A stretch of DNA of 64,000 bases from Herbaspirillum chlorophenolicum (GTDB lineage Bacteria; Pseudomonadota; Gammaproteobacteria; Burkholderiales; Burkholderiaceae_D). The position numbers and the translations under genes were made by a program. Below the pieces are notes generated by a model. The model worked only from the letters and a program-made list of their open reading frames with translations, was not told the origin of the DNA and searched no databases. The DNA lies in contig NZ_LFLT01000007.1 in the NCBI RefSeq assembly GCF_001189955.1, positions 1 to 64,000 on the forward strand. The letters run 5' to 3'. Positions 31,410 through 40,253 of the stretch are shown in pieces (within the stretch, counting starts at the first letter, position 1; every line of letters starts with the position of its first letter).

Positions 31410-34178
31410 ATGCAAAAAACCTTGTTGTTAGTTGATGGTTCCAGTTACTTGTATCGCGCGTTCCATGCCCTGCCCGATATGCGTAACGCGGAAGGCGCGC
31501 CCACCGGTGCGCTGTACGGCATCATCAATATGCTGCGCCGACTGCGTAACGATTATCCCGCAAGTTACGTCGCCTGTGTGTTCGATGCCAAGGGGAAGAC
31601 CTTCCGCGACGATCTCTATCCCGATTACAAGGCCACCCGCAAGTCGATGCCGGAAGACCTGGTGCTGCAGATCGAACCCATCCATGCCGCGGTGCGCGCG
31701 CTGGGCTGGCCGATCCTGATGGTCGAAGGCATCGAGGCCGACGATGTCATCGGTACGCTGTCGGTGCAGGCCACCGCCGCCGGGCTCGACATCATCGTCT
31801 CCACCGGCGACAAGGACATGGCGCAGCTGGTCAACGAGCATGTCACGCTGGTCAACACCATGAGCAACGAGATATTGGACATCAAAGGCGTGACCGAGAA
31901 ATTCGGCGTGCCGCCGGATCGTATCGTGGATTATCTCAGCCTCATCGGCGACACCGTCGATAATGTCCCCGGCGTCGAAAAATGCGGACCGAAGACGGCG
32001 GTCAAATGGCTGACCGCCTACGGTTCGCTGGATGGCGTGATGGCCAATGCCGACAAGATCACCGGCGTGGTCGGCGACAACTTGCGCCGTGCCATGGACT
32101 GGCTGCCGCAGGGCCGGGTGCTTGTGACGGTGAAGACCGACTGCGACCTGTCTGCGCACATGGTGTCCATCCTGGAGTCGCTGACCATGGCGCCGCAGGA
32201 CAAGGCCGTGCTCAAGGATCTGTTCACCCGCTACAACTTCCGTACCTGGCTGCGCGAAATCAGTGAAGACGCCAGTTCGTCCGGCGCTGCGCCAACGGCC
32301 GCGGCGCCTGCTGCCGGTGCTTCCGCTGCGGCCGATGGACCGGCCCAAAGCGGCCTGTTTGCGCCGGCTGCGCCCACCGAGTACGAGACCGTGCTGACCG
32401 ACGAGCAGTTGGACAAATGGATCGCCGTCATCGATGCCGCCGCGCTGACCGCGGTCGATACCGAAACCACCTCGCTGGAAGCGATGCGGGCCGAGATGGT
32501 CGGCATCTCGCTGTGCTGCGAGGTGGGCCGCGCGGCTTACATCCCGGTCGGCCACAACTACCAGGATGCGCCGCCGCAACTGGCGCGCGACCACGTGCTC
32601 GCAAAGCTCAAGCCCTGGCTGGAAGATCCTTCCAAGCCCAAGCTCGGCCAGAACCTGAAATACGACAGCCACATCTTTGCCAACTACGGCATCCAGGTCG
32701 CCGGGATCAAGCACGACACGCTGCTGGAGTCCTATGTGTTCGAGTCGCACCGCACGCATGACATGGACAGCCTCGCCGCGCGCCACCTCGACCGCAAGAC
32801 CATCACCTATACCGAAGTGTGCGGGAAGGGCGCATCGCAGATCGGCTTCAATGAAGTGGCGATCGACCGCGCCACCGAATACGCGGCCGAAGACGCCGAT
32901 GTCACGCTGGCGTTGCATCACGCCATGTGGCCGCAGATCGAGCACGACGACAAGCTGCGTTTCATCTACGAGAAGATCGAAGTGCCGACCTCGGTGGTGC
33001 TGCAGAAGATCGAGCGCAACGGCGTGCTGATCGACAGCGAACGCCTGGCGCAGCAATCGAACGACCTTGGCAAGCGCATGCTGGAGATCGAGCAGCAGGC
33101 CTACGACCTGGCCGGCCAGCCGTTCAACCTGAACTCGCCCAAGCAGCTCGGCGAGATCCTGTTCGGCAAGCTGGAGCTGCCGCCCGTGAAGAAGACCGCC
33201 TCCGGCGCGCCGTCGACCGACGAGGAAGTGCTGCAAAAGCTGGCCGAGGATTATCCGTTGCCCAAGGTGCTGCTCGATTACCGCGGCCTGGCCAAGCTGA
33301 AGTCGACCTATACCGACAAGCTGCCCAAGATGGTCAACCCGGACACCGGCCGCGTGCATACCAACTATGCGCAGGCAGTGGCGGTGACCGGCCGTCTGGC
33401 CTCCAACGATCCCACCCTGCAGAACATCCCCACCCGCACCGCCGAAGGCCGCCGTATCCGCGAAGCCTTCGTGGCGCCGGAGGGCAGCGTGATCGTCTCG
33501 GCCGACTATTCGCAGATCGAACTGCGCATCATGGCGCACATCTCGGAAGACGAAAACATGCTCAAGGCCTTCGCCGACGGCGAAGACATCCACCGCGCCA
33601 CCGCCGCCGAGATCTTCGGCATTGCGCCTGACAAGGTCGAGTCCGAGCAGCGCCGCTACGCCAAGGTGATCAACTTCGGCCTGATCTACGGCATGAGCGC
33701 CTTCGGCCTGGCTGGCAACCTCGGCATCGAGCGTTCCGCTGCGCAGATGTACATCGACAAATATTTTCAGCGGTTCTCCGGCGTGAAGCGCTACATGGAC
33801 GAGACGCGCATGCAGGCCAAGGCGCGCGGTTACGTCGAAACCGTGTTCGGCCGCCGCCTGTGGCTGCCCGAAATCAACTCGCCCAACGGCCCGCGCCGCC
33901 AGGGCGCCGAACGTGCGGCGATCAACGCACCAATGCAGGGCACCGCCGCCGATCTGATCAAGCTGGCGATGATTGCGGTACAGGGCTGGCTGGAATCGGA
34001 AAAGCTGGACACGCGCATGATCATGCAGGTGCACGACGAACTGGTGTTGGAAGTCCCGCAACAAGAACTGGAACGGGTGCGTGAAAAGCTGCCGGAACTG
34101 ATGAAAAATGTTGCGGAACTGAAAGTCCCCTTGCTAGCAGAGGTCGGAATCGGTAAGAATTGGGACGAGGCGCATTAA
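31410..34178 (+). CDS. polA: DNA polymerase I
   Basis: 922 aa. Three domains in order: 5'-3' exonuclease (1 to about 290; LLVDGSSYLYRAFHALP, IVSTGDKDMAQLV), 3'-5' proofreading exonuclease (from about 325; motif I VDTETTSLEAM), and family A polymerase. Polymerase motif A DYSQIELR is near residue 698, motif B RRYAKVINFGLIYGMSAFG near 748 and motif C QVHDELVLE near 873. Proofreading Asp and Glu are intact. ATG 31410 has no SD and touches the start codon of the divergent LOG gene, so its promoter must lie within that gene's 5' end. No terminator seen after it. Confidence 0.97.
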   Translation: MQKTLLLVDGSSYLYRAFHALPDMRNAEGAPTGALYGIINMLRRLRNDYPASYVACVFDAKGKTFRDDLYPDYKATRKSMPEDLVLQIEPIHAAVRALGWPILMVEGIEADDVIGTLSVQATAAGLDIIVSTGDKDMAQLVNEHVTLVNTMSNEILDIKGVTEKFGVPPDRIVDYLSLIGDTVDNVPGVEKCGPKTAVKWLTAYGSLDGVMANADKITGVVGDNLRRAMDWLPQGRVLVTVKTDCDLSAHMVSILESLTMAPQDKAVLKDLFTRYNFRTWLREISEDASSSGAAPTAAAPAAGASAAADGPAQSGLFAPAAPTEYETVLTDEQLDKWIAVIDAAALTAVDTETTSLEAMRAEMVGISLCCEVGRAAYIPVGHNYQDAPPQLARDHVLAKLKPWLEDPSKPKLGQNLKYDSHIFANYGIQVAGIKHDTLLESYVFESHRTHDMDSLAARHLDRKTITYTEVCGKGASQIGFNEVAIDRATEYAAEDADVTLALHHAMWPQIEHDDKLRFIYEKIEVPTSVVLQKIERNGVLIDSERLAQQSNDLGKRMLEIEQQAYDLAGQPFNLNSPKQLGEILFGKLELPPVKKTASGAPSTDEEVLQKLAEDYPLPKVLLDYRGLAKLKSTYTDKLPKMVNPDTGRVHTNYAQAVAVTGRLASNDPTLQNIPTRTAEGRRIREAFVAPEGSVIVSADYSQIELRIMAHISEDENMLKAFADGEDIHRATAAEIFGIAPDKVESEQRRYAKVINFGLIYGMSAFGLAGNLGIERSAAQMYIDKYFQRFSGVKRYMDETRMQAKARGYVETVFGRRLWLPEINSPNGPRRQGAERAAINAPMQGTAADLIKLAMIAVQGWLESEKLDTRMIMQVHDELVLEVPQQELERVREKLPELMKNVAELKVPLLAEVGIGKNWDEAH

Positions 34179-34541
34179 TTTCCATCTGGCATAAGTTGTA
34201 TAACAAAAGAATCATGCCATTCGAATAAGCCGGCCCTGCAAGTACACATGGCATACCGGCCAGAACAAACGGCAAGACACCGCAGGGCCGTAGTACCGCA
34301 GCATCAATAACAATAAATCAAGAAACATCCGCCGCGACCGCCCAACAACCACAAGACGGCGCGTACGGATGGAGGGAAGGCCGGACCGCGTCCGGCACAG
34401 GAAGGAGGCTGCGGCGAAGGCGCCGGCAGGGGATCAGGATTCATCAAGGCGGGCATGCGCGCAGGGATAGCGCGCAGCGTGTGCCGATTCTCCCCGGCTT
34501 TTCGTTCAATGCCCCCGGTGATGACACTAGGAGGAGACGTG
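34179..34541. other. Intergenic region between polA and the chemoreceptor gene
   Basis: 363 bases with no credible reading frame. CGGCCCTGC (34231-34239) and GCAGGGCCG (34282-34290) form a 9-base inverted repeat around a 42-base spacer; no T-tract follows. I see no clear sigma-28 chemotaxis promoter. A strong SD (AGGAGGAG) lies at the right end, before the chemoreceptor start. Confidence 0.5.
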
Positions 34542-36218
34542 ATGAAGTCAGGGATCAAAGTGGGTACGCGCCTGGGGCTCGGGTTTGCGTGGGTGGTGTT
34601 GCTGCTGGTGCTGGTGACTGCTTTCGGCATCTACAACATGCATCAGGTGCAGGCGCGTTTCAATAATGTGGTGGAGATCAAGAACCCCGAAAGTGCGCTG
34701 GTCAAGGACATGATGGACACCGTGGCCGAGCGTTCCATCTCGCTGCGCAACCTGATGCTGCCGGCCGCGCCCGAGGATGTCGATATCGAAGCGCAATACA
34801 TCGACGCACAGACCCTCAAGTACAAGATGTCGGCGCAAAAGCTGCAGAAGCTGTTTGAGGAATCACCCGGCACCACTGACGAGGAAAAGGCCGCGCTGCC
34901 TAAAATCAAGGTCCACGCCGACAATGCTGAAAAACTGATCGTCCAGGCGGTAGAGTTCGGCCAGCGCCGCGAAGCCTATGAGCTGGCGCAGTTCCTGAAG
35001 GAGCAATACCTGCCGGTGCAGAAGTCATGGCAAGTCGAGTTGAAGTCGCTCGCCGTGCTGGAAGACAAGCTCAATAAGGAGGCTGCCGCCTCCAGCGCCG
35101 CAGCCTATGCCCAGGCGCGCCTGTTGATGCTAATTACCAGCGCCATCGGTGTGGTGACCGCCATCCTGGCTGCCATTTGGCTGACCCGCCACCTGTTGCG
35201 CAAGCTGGGCGGCGAGCCTGACTATGCGGTGAAGATCGCCGGCCAGATCGCCGAGGGTGACCTGGCGGTGCGTATCAACACCCGTCCCGGCGACACCGAC
35301 AGCCTGATGGTGGCCATGCGCGTCATGCGCGACAAGCTGGCGGCCATCGTCGCCGAGGTGCGCGTGGGGTCGGAAACCATCACGACCGCCTCCTCGGAAA
35401 TCGCGCGCGGCAACCTCGATTTGTCTTCGCGCACCGAGCAGCAGGCCGGCGCACTGGAAGAGACCGCCTCTTCGATGGAGCAGCTCAATTCCACCGTCAA
35501 GCAGAATGCCGAGAATGCGCATCAGGCCAATGGCCTGGCCCTGGCAGCGTCCGACGTGGCGGTGCAAGGCGGTTCCATCGTGTCGCAGGTGGTGGAGACC
35601 ATGCAATCGATCAATGCCTCTTCGCAAAAGGTGGCCGACATCGTCAGCGTGATCGACGGCATCGCCTTCCAGACCAACATCCTGGCGCTCAATGCCGCGG
35701 TGGAAGCGGCCCGCGCCGGCGAGCAGGGCCGCGGCTTCGCCGTGGTGGCTTCCGAAGTGCGCTCGCTGGCGCAACGTTCGGCTGCCGCCGCCAAGGAGAT
35801 CAAGGTATTGATCGGCGACTCGGTGGGCAAGGTCGAGAACGGCAGCAAGCTGGTTGAGCAGGCCGGCAGCACCATGAACGACATCGTTACCAGTATCAAG
35901 CGCGTGACCGATGTGATGACCGAGATCACCCACGCCAACCGCGAACAGAGCAGCGGCATCGAGCAGGTCAATGAAGCGATCATCCAGATCGACGACATGA
36001 CCCAGCAGAACGCGGCGCTGGTGGAGCAGGCCGCGGCAGCCGCACGCTCGCTGCAGGAACAGGCTTCCGGTCTGCAGCAACTGGTCAGCGTGTTCCGCCT
36101 GGACGCCAATCAGGGCCTGGCGACGCAGGCCTACGCCAGCGATGAGCGCACCATCGACATCACGCCGGCGGCGCCGGAACTGGCGGTTGGCGGCAAGGTG
36201 TTGGCGGTGCAGGGCTGA
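34542..36218 (+). CDS. Methyl-accepting chemotaxis protein with periplasmic four-helix sensor
   Basis: 558 aa. TM1 (about 12-34), a periplasmic domain of about 150 residues predicted to be a four-helix bundle (MCP type; [26 protein letters not shown]), TM2 (about 195-217), HAMP, and the cytoplasmic coiled coil with the hairpin [20 protein letters not shown]. Methylation-region glutamines and glutamates flank it. The ligand is unknown. AGGAGGAGACGTG before ATG 34542 fixes the start. It stands alone with its own terminator. The signalling tip is nearly identical to that of the Aer-like receptor in this window, so the two can share arrays. Confidence 0.94.
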   Translation: MKSGIKVGTRLGLGFAWVVLLLVLVTAFGIYNMHQVQARFNNVVEIKNPESALVKDMMDTVAERSISLRNLMLPAAPEDVDIEAQYIDAQTLKYKMSAQKLQKLFEESPGTTDEEKAALPKIKVHADNAEKLIVQAVEFGQRREAYELAQFLKEQYLPVQKSWQVELKSLAVLEDKLNKEAAASSAAAYAQARLLMLITSAIGVVTAILAAIWLTRHLLRKLGGEPDYAVKIAGQIAEGDLAVRINTRPGDTDSLMVAMRVMRDKLAAIVAEVRVGSETITTASSEIARGNLDLSSRTEQQAGALEETASSMEQLNSTVKQNAENAHQANGLALAASDVAVQGGSIVSQVVETMQSINASSQKVADIVSVIDGIAFQTNILALNAAVEAARAGEQGRGFAVVASEVRSLAQRSAAAAKEIKVLIGDSVGKVENGSKLVEQAGSTMNDIVTSIKRVTDVMTEITHANREQSSGIEQVNEAIIQIDDMTQQNAALVEQAAAAARSLQEQASGLQQLVSVFRLDANQGLATQAYASDERTIDITPAAPELAVGGKVLAVQG

Positions 36219-36319
36219 GGTTGACATCGTGCGCCCGTTTGCGGGTAGTATCCGGCTTGGGATGCAAGCCGGTCAGCAAGGGATGTGAGGCGCTGTAGCA
36301 AAGACGTCTTTATTCCATC

Positions 36320-36347
36320 AAAGCGGCCTGCATGCAGGCCGCTTTTT
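36320..36347 (+). terminator. Intrinsic terminator after the chemoreceptor gene
   Basis: The palindrome AGCGGCCTGC / GCAGGCCGCT with an AT centre is flanked by AA on the left and followed by TTTTT. It lies about 100 bases after the stop codon. Confidence 0.85.
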
Positions 36348-36453
36348 CATTGGAGCGGCTGGCATGCGCCGCCCGCCAGCATTTCCGGTATTGTCGATTT
36401 TCAGCAGGCTTCAGGACAACCGACTCAACTCAGCCCGAACAATGGAGAATCCG

Positions 36454-37338
36454 ATGAACGACCTTCGTAAAGACCTCGACAGCCTGCTTGGCGAGAGCCG
36501 CCTGTCCGGCACCCCAGATCGCCGTACTTTCCTCAAGACCGCCCTGGGCACGGGATTTGCCGCCGCGGTGCTGCCGGTGTGCGCGCAGACCATGATCAAG
36601 ACCGACACCGCCGGCCTGACCGCGGGCGAGGTGGCGATCACCGTCAACGGCCAGCGCGTGCCGGCCTATCGCGCCCAGCCTGAAGGCAAGACCAACCTGC
36701 CGGTGGTGATCGTGGTGTCGGAGATCTTCGGCGTGCATGAGCATATCGCCGATATCGCCCGCCGTTTCGCCAAGCTCGGCTATCTCGCCATCGCGCCGGA
36801 CTTCTTCATCCGCCAGGGCAACCCGATGGCCTACACCTCGATCGCCGAGCTGCAGAAGGACATCATCTCCAAGGTGCCCGACGAGCAAGTCATGGGCGAC
36901 ATTGACGCCTACGTGAAATGGGCCGGCGAAAACGGCGGCGACATCAGCCGCCTGGGCATCAACGGTTTTTGCTGGGGCGGCCGCATCGTCTGGCTGTACA
37001 GTGCGCACAACCCCAAGGTCAAGGCCGGTGCGGCCTGGTACGGCCGCATCGTCGGCGACAAGAGCGCGCTGTTCCCGCAGAACCCGATCGACATCGCTCC
37101 CTCGCTAAAGGTGCCGGTGATCGGTTTGTACGGCGGCAAGGACCAGGGTATTCCGGTGTCTACCGTCGAGCAGATGAAGGAAGCGCTGCAGAAGGCCGGC
37201 AACAAGTCGGAATTCCACGTCTACCCGAATTCCGGCCACGCCTTCAATGCCGACTACCGGCCGAGTTATGTCGAGGCTGACGCCAAGGATGCCTGGGCGC
37301 ATGTGGTGGCCTGGTTCAAGAGCCACGGCGTGATCTGA
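36454..37338 (+). CDS. Dienelactone hydrolase family protein, Tat-exported
   Basis: 294-aa alpha/beta hydrolase. A twin-arginine signal (PDRRTFLKTALGTGFAAAVL, residues 21-40) indicates export of the folded enzyme. The nucleophile is C173 in GFCWGG, with the family's Asp in YGGKDQGIP and His in NSGHAFNADYRPSY. Dienelactone hydrolases open lactones in chlorocatechol degradation, but exported relatives usually act on unknown esters or lactones. GGAGAATCCG before ATG 36454 supports this start; ATG 36442 is possible. No aromatic-degradation genes are nearby, so the natural substrate is open. Confidence 0.9.
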   Translation: MNDLRKDLDSLLGESRLSGTPDRRTFLKTALGTGFAAAVLPVCAQTMIKTDTAGLTAGEVAITVNGQRVPAYRAQPEGKTNLPVVIVVSEIFGVHEHIADIARRFAKLGYLAIAPDFFIRQGNPMAYTSIAELQKDIISKVPDEQVMGDIDAYVKWAGENGGDISRLGINGFCWGGRIVWLYSAHNPKVKAGAAWYGRIVGDKSALFPQNPIDIAPSLKVPVIGLYGGKDQGIPVSTVEQMKEALQKAGNKSEFHVYPNSGHAFNADYRPSYVEADAKDAWAHVVAWFKSHGVI

Positions 37339-37515
37339 CCTCTGTATGGGTGCTCGACGACGCTATTGCCGGCGTCGAGCAGGCAACGCCGGGACGGCAA
37401 CCGCGCGATGCTGCGTGGAAACTGCGGACCAATCTTGACGGTTTGATATTGCTGCCGCCATTCCCGGTTGCGCCGTTTTACCGGCTTGCCCACGCGGGGC
37501 AGCGGCCAAAACTGC

Positions 37516-37521
37516 TAAAAT
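37516..37521 (+). promoter_or_regulatory. -10 box of yqgE, placed for a leaderless mRNA
   Basis: TAAAAT ends six bases before ATG 37528, the same spacing as TATAAT-uvrD in this window. A transcript would start at or beside the start codon. No clear -35 is visible. Confidence 0.45.
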
Positions 37522-37527
37522 GCGGGG

Positions 37528-38307
37528 ATGATCAAGAGACGTAACGTTCCCTTTAGCTTCTCTGCCGAGGATTTCGACGAATCCGCGGATTCCTTTGGCG
37601 GTTTCGATCCTTTCGGCCGCATCCAGGCCCGTCGCGCGGCCGCCGCTGCAGCAGCGGCAAGTGAAGACGATGCGGCAGGCGACAGCGCCGCCGACGAAGA
37701 GGCCAAGGCTCCGTTGGACCTGGACCTGACCAACCATTTCCTGATCGCCATGCCGTCCATGCTGGACCCGATCTTCGGCGGCACCGTGGTCTACCTGTGC
37801 GAACACAACCATAACGGCGCGCTCGGCGTGGTCATCAACAAGCCGACCGACATGACCATGGACGTGCTGTTGGACCGCATCAACCTCAAGCTCGAAATCA
37901 AGCCCGACACGCCTGACGCCATGCCCGAGGTATACCGGCGCCCGGTGATGTTCGGCGGCCCGGTGCAGGTGGAGCGCGGCTTTGTACTGCATTCCGTGCA
38001 GCATTCGACGCCGGACCAGTTTTCTTCCACGCTGCAGGTGACCGACGACATCGCCCTGACCACGTCCAAGGACGTGCTGGAAGCGGTGGCGCATGGCAAC
38101 GGCCCGACGCAGGTGCTGGTCAGCCTGGGGTGCTCGGGCTGGAGCGCCGGCCAACTGGAAGATGAACTCGGCCGCAACGGCTGGCTGACGGTGAAGGCCG
38201 ACCCGGCCATCATCTTCGAGATGCCGGTGGAAGAGCGTTTCACTGCCGCGCTGGCCTTGCTGGGCATCGACCCGGTGATGCTGTCCGGCGATGCCGGGCG
38301 CGCCTAG
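37528..38307 (+). CDS. YqgE/AlgH (UPF0301) family protein with N-terminal extension
   Basis: 259 aa; the usual protein is about 187 aa and starts at the equivalent of LTNHFLIAMP (residue 67 here). The first 65 residues are an extra, low-complexity tail: acidic, with an eight-alanine run (RRAAAAAAAASEDDAAG). The core is intact: CEHNHNGALGVVINKP, MFGGPVQVERGFVLH and LGCSGWSAGQLEDEL. The family's molecular role is unresolved, though AlgH affects alginate gene expression in Pseudomonas. A TTG at the end of the tail could be an alternative start giving the short form. Overlaps ruvX by 17 bases. Confidence 0.9.
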   Translation: MIKRRNVPFSFSAEDFDESADSFGGFDPFGRIQARRAAAAAAAASEDDAAGDSAADEEAKAPLDLDLTNHFLIAMPSMLDPIFGGTVVYLCEHNHNGALGVVINKPTDMTMDVLLDRINLKLEIKPDTPDAMPEVYRRPVMFGGPVQVERGFVLHSVQHSTPDQFSSTLQVTDDIALTTSKDVLEAVAHGNGPTQVLVSLGCSGWSAGQLEDELGRNGWLTVKADPAIIFEMPVEERFTAALALLGIDPVMLSGDAGRA

Positions 38308-38710
38308 GTTCGGAGCGCGCTACTTGGAGACTTTGCTTGCCTTCGATTTCGGCCTGAAACGCATCGGCGTGGCCGTGGGCAACACCGGTTTGAAACAGGC
38401 GCAGCCGCTGGCGGTGATCAGCGAGCCGACCAACGACGGCAAGTTTGCCGCTGTCGGCCGGCTGATCGCAGAATGGCAGCCCAGCCGCTGCGTGGTCGGC
38501 CTGCCGCTGCATCCGGACGGCGCCGAGCATGAGATGAGCGTGCGCTGCCGGCGTTTCGCGAACCAATTGCATGGCCGCTTCGGCGTCGAGGTGGCGTTGG
38601 TCGATGAGCGCTACTCGTCGGCCGTGATCGCGCAGCAGCGCGGCGAGCAGATCGACGACCAGGCGGCCGCCATCATTTTGCAGCAATACTTTGACGAGTC
38701 CGACTCATGA
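38291..38710 (+). CDS. ruvX: Holliday junction resolvase-like protein RuvX (YqgF)
   Basis: 139-aa RNase H-fold nuclease of the YqgF family, implicated in pre-16S rRNA 5'-end maturation and proposed as a Holliday junction resolvase. LAFDFGLKRIGVAVGN carries the first catalytic Asp, VGLPLHPDG the mid-strand, VDERYSS the Glu, and QIDDQAAAIILQQYF the final Asp. The yqgE-ruvX overlap is the standard arrangement in proteobacteria. ATG 38291 lies within the yqgE 3' end; a TTG about 33 bases later is an alternative. ATGA overlap with pyrR. Confidence 0.92.
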   Translation: MPGAPRFGARYLETLLAFDFGLKRIGVAVGNTGLKQAQPLAVISEPTNDGKFAAVGRLIAEWQPSRCVVGLPLHPDGAEHEMSVRCRRFANQLHGRFGVEVALVDERYSSAVIAQQRGEQIDDQAAAIILQQYFDESDS

Positions 38711-39228
38711 GTACAACAACCCCTACGCCCTCTGCGCTCGACGCAGAAGCGCTGTACCGGAAGCTGGCACAGCAGGTCAAAGCCGGCTTGCAGGGCGCAC
38801 CCAATGTCGCGCTGGTCGGCATCCATTCCGGCGGCGCCTGGCTGGCCGAGCGCCTGGCCGATGAGCTGAAGCTGGGCGAACGCCTGGGCTTCATCGACGT
38901 TTCCTTCTACCGTGACGATTTCGCCGAGAAGGGCCTGCGCTCCGACGTCAAGCCCAGCCAGATCCCGTTCGATGTCGAAGGCGCGACCATCGTGCTGATC
39001 GACGATGTGCTCTATACCGGGCGCACCACGCGCGCGGCGGTCAACGAACTGTTCGACTACGGCCGTCCGGCGCGCGTGCTGCTGGCAGCGCTGGTCGACC
39101 GCGGCGGGCGCGAGCTGCCGATCGCCGCCGATTTCCTGGCCGAGACGGTCACCCTTTCCAAACAAGAAAACCTGCAATTGCAACGCGCCGACGATGGCCG
39201 ATTCTCCCTGACGGTGGTCCATGCTTAA
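38707..39228 (+). CDS. pyrR: Bifunctional pyrimidine regulator/uracil phosphoribosyltransferase PyrR
   Basis: 173-aa phosphoribosyltransferase-fold protein. The PRPP loop is [16 protein letters not shown] (about 97-112); [18 protein letters not shown] and the basic YRDDFAEKG segment are conserved. In Firmicutes PyrR is an RNA-binding attenuator; in proteobacteria the RNA-binding role is less clear and UPRTase activity may dominate. No attenuator-like leader is visible upstream here because it is internal to the operon. ATG overlaps ruvX and its end overlaps pyrB by eight bases. Confidence 0.94.
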   Translation: MSTTTPTPSALDAEALYRKLAQQVKAGLQGAPNVALVGIHSGGAWLAERLADELKLGERLGFIDVSFYRDDFAEKGLRSDVKPSQIPFDVEGATIVLIDDVLYTGRTTRAAVNELFDYGRPARVLLAALVDRGGRELPIAADFLAETVTLSKQENLQLQRADDGRFSLTVVHA

Positions 39229-40180
39229 TCCACAACTGAACAAAAACGGCGAACTGCAACACCTGTTGACCATTGAAGGTCTGCCCAAAGCGATCCTGAA
39301 CCACATCCTCGACACCGCCTCGTCCTTCGTCAGCATCGGCGACCGCGAAGTGAAGAAGGTGCCGCTGATGCGGGGAAAAAGCGTGTTCAACCTGTTCTTC
39401 GAGAACTCCACGCGCACCCGCACCACCTTCGAGATCGCCTCCAAGCGCCTGTCGGCCGACGTGATCAACCTGAACATCCAGGCATCGAGCACCAGCAAGG
39501 GCGAGTCGCTGTTGGACACCATCGACAACCTGGCGGCGATGCATGCCGACATGTTCGTGGTGCGCCACGCGCAGTCCGGCGCGCCGTTCCTGATCGCCAA
39601 GCACCTGATCGACACCAGGCAGTCGCACGTCCACGTGGTCAACGCCGGTGACGGCCGCCACGCGCACCCGACCCAGGGCCTGCTGGACATGTACACCATC
39701 CGCCACTACAAGAAGGACTTCACCAACCTGCGCGTGGCGATCGTGGGCGACATCCTGCACAGCCGGGTGGCGCGTTCCGACATCCATGCGCTGACCACGC
39801 TGGGTGTGCCCGAAGTGCGCGCCATCGGCCCGCGCACCTTGCTGCCCAGCGGCCTGGAGCAGATGGGCGTGCGCGTGTTCCACAACATGGAAGAGGGCTT
39901 GAAGGACGTCGACGTGATCATCATGCTGCGCTTGCAGAACGAGCGCATGAGCGGCGCCCTGCTGCCTTCGGCGCAAGAGTTCTTCAAGAGCTACGGCCTG
40001 ACGCCCGAGCGCCTGGCGCTGGCCAAGCCGGATGCGATCGTAATGCACCCGGGCCCGATGAACCGCGGCGTGGAAATCGACTCGGCCGTGGCCGACGGCG
40101 CCCAGGCGGTGATCCTGCCGCAGGTGACCTTCGGCATCGCGGTGCGCATGGCGGTGATGGGCATCGTGGCGGGCAACTGA
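39221..40180 (+). CDS. pyrB: Aspartate carbamoyltransferase catalytic subunit
   Basis: 319 aa; makes carbamoyl-aspartate, the second step of pyrimidine synthesis. The carbamoyl phosphate site [12 protein letters not shown] is at about residues 60-71 and the DAR-like and HPGPMNRG segments are present. The N-terminus is extended by about 10 residues relative to E. coli PyrB, as in class A enzymes of Pseudomonas and Burkholderia, which associate with a dihydroorotase-like partner rather than PyrI. The next gene encodes such a partner. Overlaps the pyrR end by eight bases. Confidence 0.96.
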   Translation: MLNPQLNKNGELQHLLTIEGLPKAILNHILDTASSFVSIGDREVKKVPLMRGKSVFNLFFENSTRTRTTFEIASKRLSADVINLNIQASSTSKGESLLDTIDNLAAMHADMFVVRHAQSGAPFLIAKHLIDTRQSHVHVVNAGDGRHAHPTQGLLDMYTIRHYKKDFTNLRVAIVGDILHSRVARSDIHALTTLGVPEVRAIGPRTLLPSGLEQMGVRVFHNMEEGLKDVDVIIMLRLQNERMSGALLPSAQEFFKSYGLTPERLALAKPDAIVMHPGPMNRGVEIDSAVADGAQAVILPQVTFGIAVRMAVMGIVAGN

Positions 40181-40253
40181 ATTACCGGACACAGCAACAC
40201 AAGCGACATAACAGCGATGTTTTGGACGACCTCGTTAAGAAAATACTGAACTG

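Noticed and set aside
31428-34064. 878-codon minus-strand frame opposite polA
   Set aside because: Its length reflects GC-rich codon bias in polA; composition is non-protein-like and there is no ribosome-binding site.
34290-34345. Possible sigma-28 chemotaxis promoter before the chemoreceptor (TAAATCAA about 34316)
   Set aside because: The -10 half (GCCGATAA-like) is not found at the correct spacing.
37351-37381. Hairpin TGCTCGACG / CGTCGAGCA after the dienelactone hydrolase gene
   Set aside because: No T-tract, so not counted as an intrinsic terminator; possibly a weak structure only.
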